Below, in pieces: positions 60,525 through 64,000 of a stretch of DNA of 64,000 nt (positions are counted from its first letter, which is position 1; every line of letters begins with the position of its first letter). A program made the translations under genes and the position numbers. The stretch covers positions 12,538 through 76,537 of the forward strand of contig JAEORN010000046.1 in the NCBI GenBank assembly GCA_016840825.1. The letters are read 5' to 3'. This DNA comes from Candidatus Thorarchaeota archaeon (lineage in GTDB: Archaea; Asgardarchaeota; Thorarchaeia; Thorarchaeales; Thorarchaeaceae). Below the pieces are notes generated by a model. The model ran no database searches and was not told where the DNA came from. It saw only the letters and a list, made by a program, of their open reading frames with translations.

Positions 60525-61862
60525 TCAGAACACCGGAATTGTCCCTGTAATTATGAGTAAAAGGTAGATAACGACTCCTGCTGCCATCAGCAGTGCATCA
60601 CGTGCCACAACCCTAACTAATTTTGAGTCTCTATCTGCTTGATATACAAAGATGATCTTGTTCATTACTGCCATCATCGTGGAAATTATAACAGCATAGG
60701 CTGCAGTGACCAAAGATATACCACCAGCTCCGTATGCTAGAGCTGCTGTTGTAACAATCGCTCCTGCATTCACAAGACCTCCGATTGTTGCAGCAATTAG
60801 GAATCCCAAATCACTAGCGACAGCTTGAGCTAATAGTGATATATATAGAATGAATCCGAATACTACTGCAAATCTAATGGCTGCACCGAATTCGAAGGGT
60901 GATACAAGCTTGGCGTCTAATTCTTGCTTCTCTTCTTCTTTCTCATGTTGCTCTTGATATATGAATCTGATAGCACCGACAATCAGAAGGATAATCAAAG
61001 GCAATAGGTAGTATCTGAAAATACTAAGCGTGGGATCCAAGATAACAACAAGAACTCCATTTCTAATTACCATGGATACATTGGCGAATATAGTAGATAC
61101 TGAGGTCAATCCAATCTTTGTTCTTCCTGTCTTAACATAGTTGTCTGTTAGACTGGACACCGTTGCTTCACTATTCGCAAATCCCCCAAAGAATCCAAAG
61201 AAGTATTCTCCTCGGTCTCGATATTTCTTGATGAGCAAGTAGTTGGCAAAGCTAATTGATAGCAGGATTACGATGAGGAGATAAGTCGTGAATATTGGAA
61301 AGCCGCTCGCAAGTCCTGGGACTGGAATCGTTTCAGGAACCAAAGGCCAGAAGAATAAGAGAAGGACTCCAAGTTCAACAGCACTTATCATCTCTTCATG
61401 ACTTATTCCTGCAACCGCTGAAGCAAGTTCTTGTTTGAATCCTAAAACTAAGAAAACAAGGAACGATACAGTCATTGCCAGAATTTGCAATGTTCCAAGT
61501 AGTTGTCCCTCAGGGGGTGTATCAAATCCAACCAATGCTCCAAGAACGTAGGACATTGCGAAAACGATTGTTGTAGTCATTCCCTTTCGCATTGATCGAA
61601 TGATTTTCTGATATAGGTGAACACCTACAATCATAATTGACACTGTTGTGGCATAGATTAACACTAGTGGATTGCCTGACACAAGATATGAATAGGCTGC
61701 TAGCGTGCCAAGTAAGCTGTGAAGCCCAAACGATCGGACTCCAATTGTTCTATCATGTTCCTGTTTCTTTTGCCTTTCAAGTCCGATAAGACCTCCAACT
61801 GCAAATCCTACTAGTAATCGTAGAACCAAGTCTGCAGTTAGAAAATCTATATTGACTTGCAT
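60525..61862 (-). CDS. MgtC/SapB and DUF4010 membrane protein
   Basis: 445 aa. The N-terminal 130 residues are an MgtC/SapB domain (LRLLVGFAVGGLIGLERQ, VRSFGLHSLLGTLAAYSYLV). The rest is a DUF4010 multi-pass domain (FFGFFGGFANSEATVSSLTD). About 12 membrane helices in total. The family is linked to magnesium or other cation homeostasis without a settled mechanism. ATG 61862 has GGTGA five bases upstream; GTG 61871 and ATG 61868 are alternatives. The gap 60375-60524 shows nothing recognisable. Confidence 0.8.
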   Translation of the reverse strand: MQVNIDFLTADLVLRLLVGFAVGGLIGLERQKKQEHDRTIGVRSFGLHSLLGTLAAYSYLVSGNPLVLIYATTVSIMIVGVHLYQKIIRSMRKGMTTTIVFAMSYVLGALVGFDTPPEGQLLGTLQILAMTVSFLVFLVLGFKQELASAVAGISHEEMISAVELGVLLLFFWPLVPETIPVPGLASGFPIFTTYLLIVILLSISFANYLLIKKYRDRGEYFFGFFGGFANSEATVSSLTDNYVKTGRTKIGLTSVSTIFANVSMVIRNGVLVVILDPTLSIFRYYLLPLIILLIVGAIRFIYQEQHEKEEEKQELDAKLVSPFEFGAAIRFAVVFGFILYISLLAQAVASDLGFLIAATIGGLVNAGAIVTTAALAYGAGGISLVTAAYAVIISTMMAVMNKIIFVYQADRDSKLVRVVARDALLMAAGVVIYLLLIITGTIPVF

Positions 61863-61940
61863 CGACATCACCTATTGGGTCTAAAACTATTGATAGTCCT
61901 GCATTTAAGGCGTACTATTACTGACAAAAAATAATAGAAT

Positions 61941-61962
61941 GACTGGACTTTCTAGTCCAGTC
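61941..61962 (-). terminator. Terminator overlapping the rpo6-like stop codon
   Basis: GACTGGACT (61941-61949) and AGTCCAGTC (61954-61962) form a nine-base stem with loop TTCT; the stop codon (61952-61954) is inside it. On the minus strand a T-rich run follows (ATTCTATTATTTTTTG). Confidence 0.65.
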
Positions 61963-62632
61963 TAGTGTGTTTTAACAATGCTGACAACGGGATATCGTAG
62001 AAATCTCCAGTAGGTAAGGTTCTTCGAACAGTCATTGGAAGCACACCCGAGCTAAGCTCCATCTCTGCAAGCGCAAAGAGTTCGGATGGTGCTTTTGTCA
62101 TATCGATAAGAACAGGTGCTCCCATTGAAATCTGTAATGCCCGTGCGCCAATAATTCGAGCTTTTTCGAATTTACTGAGCCACTTCATGCCTGCGGGAAT
62201 TCCCATGTCTACGTTTTCCTTTTCACGTCCTGAAGATAGGCTTTGCCTTTCCACAACTCTCTCTATTGCTTCCCCTGGAGGGAGCATGTGGATTTCAGGA
62301 TCTGGTTCAGGAGCCTTCTTTCTCTTTGATTTCTTGGACTTGCCTGTGATGTCTACGACCCCAGCTTCTATTGCTTCAAGAAGTGCTTTTGCTTCATCGA
62401 TGATGCCTTCTGCTTTTGACACACTGAATCCTGATATCGCTTCAGCAAGTTCTTCTGGATTTGCTTCAGCTACTTTCCCTATGGTGTCGTATCCTTCTTC
62501 TAGCAGCTTGACTGCGTTCTTAGGACCTACACCTTGAATGTTTGTTAGCATATCCGCTATTTCATCAGGAGTGAATTCTTCATCTTCCTCATCATCAGCT
62601 TCGATATCTTTTGGATTGGGGTCTTCTGACAT
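61952..62632 (-). CDS. rpo6: Helix-hairpin-helix domain fused to RNA polymerase subunit Rpo6 (RpoK/Rpb6)
   Basis: 226 aa. The C-terminal 75 residues are Rpo6: FEKARIIGARALQISMGAPV, then DMTKAPSELFALAEMELSSG and LPMTVRRTLPTGD. Archaeal Rpo6 is normally a stand-alone subunit of under 100 residues. Here it is preceded by an acidic segment (DEEDEEFTPDE), a helix-hairpin-helix unit (ADMLTNIQGVGPKNAVKLLE, ANPEELAEAISGFSVSKAEG) like the N-terminal domain of RadA, and a Lys-rich linker (GKSKKSKRKKAPEP). Frame is continuous. ATG 62632 is chosen over 62650. The upstream neighbour is the thermosome gene. Confidence 0.85.
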   Translation of the reverse strand: MSEDPNPKDIEADDEEDEEFTPDEIADMLTNIQGVGPKNAVKLLEEGYDTIGKVAEANPEELAEAISGFSVSKAEGIIDEAKALLEAIEAGVVDITGKSKKSKRKKAPEPDPEIHMLPPGEAIERVVERQSLSSGREKENVDMGIPAGMKWLSKFEKARIIGARALQISMGAPVLIDMTKAPSELFALAEMELSSGVLPMTVRRTLPTGDFYDIPLSALLKHTRLD

Positions 62633-62668
62633 GGGTTCGCACACCTTCACAACTACGTAAGACTCTTT

Positions 62669-64000
62669 CTATTCGTCGTCCATATCGCCTTCGGGTCCGC
62701 CAGGCATTCCTCCGCCTGCTCCAGAACCCTTAGAACTAATGACATCATCTATCTTAAGGATCATCTGAGCAGCTTCTGCAGCTGACATGACGATTTGCTT
62801 ATTGACAAGTGCCGACTCGACTACATGAGCGCTTTTCATGTCCCCTACTTTACCTTTTCCTATATCAACACCATAGGTAACCTTGCCATCTGCGTGAGCA
62901 GTTCTCAGGTCTACCATGATATCAATTGGATCCAGGCCCGCATTTTCAGCAAGGGTAGAAGGTAATCCCTCAATTGCTTCAGCAAATGAGTTAACTGCAT
63001 ATTGCTCACGTCCTTCGAGTTTGGATGAGAAGTCTCTCAGCTCTTTTGCGATTTCACTTGCAAGAGCTCCTCCACCATAGGTGACTGAGGGATGGATGAT
63101 AACATCGCGAACAACATAGAGTGCATCGTTAATAGCTCTATCAACTTCATCTACTATGTGATCTGTTCCACCTCTGACTAGGAGTGTCACGACTGATGAT
63201 TTTGGAGTGCCTTCAACAAAGAGCATCTTGTCTTCTCCAATTTGGCGTTGCTCAACCAGTTTGGCTTTTCCCAGATCCGCGCTAGTAAGGTTTTGAATCT
63301 TGGAAATTATTTGCGCACCTGTAGCTTTGTGGAGACGCTCTACGTCAGACTTCTTGATTCTTCGCACTGCTAGAATGCCTGCCTTAGCCAAGAAATGCTG
63401 GGCTACATCATCAATGCCCTTCTGTGCGATGACAACATTTGCGCCAGACTCAATGATCTTGTCCGTTAAGCTTCTAAGCATTCTTTCCTCTTCATCTAAG
63501 AAATTCTGCATTGCTGCTGGATTTGAGATGGCGATTTTTGCATCGAACTCGGTCTTAGTAATTTCAATTGGTGCTTCAAGAAGAGCAATCTTAGCGCCTT
63601 CAATCTTCTTTGGCATCCCTGGGTGGACAATTTCCTTGTCGAGTACTAGACCTTTCACAAGCTCGGTGCTTGTGACTGGCAGACCTTTCTGCTTCTGACG
63701 TGGGATATTCTCCATGTCAATGTCCTCATCACCTTCTCGTTCCTTAGCTACAGCTAGCACTGCATCAACAATGACCTTCGCTAGCTCTTCGCGTGAACCA
63801 GCTACAAATTTACTTGACATGGAGGTCATTGCGACATCCAAAAGCACCTTCTTGAATGATGCGTCCTCTGGGTTTATCTTCTCAGCGACATCATCAATGA
63901 CCTTCAATGCTTTTTCTGTTGCTTTTCTGTAACCACTAATAATTGTGGTCGGATGGATCTTCTGGTCAAGTAGAGTGTCTGCCTGTTTCAGTAAATTGCC
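62669..64000 (-). CDS. Thermosome subunit (group II chaperonin), N-terminus cut by window edge
   Basis: At least 443 aa visible; the frame is open to the window edge, beginning GNLLKQADTLLDQKIHPTTI, about 90 residues into a normal thermosome. Apical and intermediate domain signatures are present (KGIDDVAQHFLAKAGILAVR, VTLLVRGGTDHIVDEVDRAI, VTYGGGALASEIAKEL), as well as the C-terminal ATP-site Asp (GLDPIDIMVDL). The tail is Gly/Met-rich and acidic (GAGGGMPGGPEGDMDDE). It folds proteins in a two-ring ATP-driven cage. It precedes the rpo6-like gene by 36 bases. Confidence 0.95.
   Translation of the reverse strand, partial: GNLLKQADTLLDQKIHPTTIISGYRKATEKALKVIDDVAEKINPEDASFKKVLLDVAMTSMSSKFVAGSREELAKVIVDAVLAVAKEREGDEDIDMENIPRQKQKGLPVTSTELVKGLVLDKEIVHPGMPKKIEGAKIALLEAPIEITKTEFDAKIAISNPAAMQNFLDEEERMLRSLTDKIIESGANVVIAQKGIDDVAQHFLAKAGILAVRRIKKSDVERLHKATGAQIISKIQNLTSADLGKAKLVEQRQIGEDKMLFVEGTPKSSVVTLLVRGGTDHIVDEVDRAINDALYVVRDVIIHPSVTYGGGALASEIAKELRDFSSKLEGREQYAVNSFAEAIEGLPSTLAENAGLDPIDIMVDLRTAHADGKVTYGVDIGKGKVGDMKSAHVVESALVNKQIVMSAAEAAQMILKIDDVISSKGSGAGGGMPGGPEGDMDDE

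Noticed and set aside
1..64000. tRNA, rRNA, mobile element or prophage genes
   Set aside because: I looked in all spacers for cloverleaf-like GTTCRANNC patterns, transposase-like frames and terminal repeats and found none I could support.

Overview
This window looks like chromosomal sequence from an archaeon, most probably an Asgard archaeon; a Thorarchaeia-like lineage is my guess. Archaeal information-processing genes are clear: topoisomerase VI A and B, a thermosome subunit, Rpo6, a Cdc48 AAA ATPase and a ThiR-type regulator. They sit beside genes typical of Asgard genomes: an Arf-like small GTPase, a longin-like protein, two roadblock/LC7 proteins, a gelsolin-like protein, an alpha-SNAP-like TPR protein, Alg13/Alg14 halves and an AN1-finger site-2 protease. 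I found no rRNA, tRNA, CRISPR array, insertion sequence or prophage. No stretch longer than 300 bases lacks a gene; the largest gaps (5134-5382, 25113-25342, 41501-41707) hold terminators, promoters or nothing I recognise.

Layout. 1-2905 (minus): FAD-linked oxidase and its Fe-S partner, the latter cut by the left edge. 3024-5133 (plus): M14/AstE-like metallohydrolase followed by Alg14- and Alg13-like halves. 5383-10136: a protein of unknown function, a RecB/Cas4-like nuclease, a transglutaminase-like protein, a coiled-coil/winged-helix protein. 10235-13971 (plus): AmmeMemoRadiSam-type radical SAM enzyme, a DUF2797 protein and two tandem paralogues. 13960-19756 (minus): a compact run of TopoVI-B, TopoVI-A, coiled-coil/wHTH protein, PD-(D/E)XK nuclease candidate, roadblock protein and a NifB-like radical SAM protein. 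19845-25112: AN1-S2P protease, FAD dehydrogenase, and an Hsp20-like/Cdc48 operon behind a promoter with repeated palindromes and a structured leader. 25343-28921 (plus): proteins of unknown function and the SNAP-like TPR protein. 28982-31678 (minus): an Arf-like GTPase/zinc ribbon/longin/multi-TM operon. 31698-35687: two divergent regulators sharing one DNA-binding domain, one fused to a chain of PAS domains. 35698-39778: aminotransferase, small membrane proteins, FilR1-type regulator, GNAT-OB fusion. 39862-41500 (minus): gelsolin-like protein, roadblock protein and a Cys-rich membrane microprotein. 41708-44011: an unknown two-gene module. 44016-48867: thiBPQ with divergent thiR. 48942-51393: GNAT and a surface protein. 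51554-58156 (plus): glycyl radical enzyme, its activase, a flavin split-barrel protein, GNAT, an ACT regulator and an MFS carrier. 58153-64000 (minus): MEMO family protein, HisRS, MgtC/DUF4010 membrane protein, a helix-hairpin-helix/Rpo6 fusion and the thermosome (cut by the right edge).

How the genes fit together. Three groups look like cell-biology modules (GTPase/longin; gelsolin/roadblock; SNAP-like TPR). Two are metabolic units: thiamine uptake with its own regulator, and anaerobic glycyl-radical chemistry. The Hsp20/Cdc48, thermosome and S2P genes serve protein quality control. Several starts are TTG or GTG with a good GGAGG/GGTGA site, and others appear leaderless, with a TATA box 20-28 bases before the start codon. 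All functional calls come from reading motifs by eye; no database search was run.
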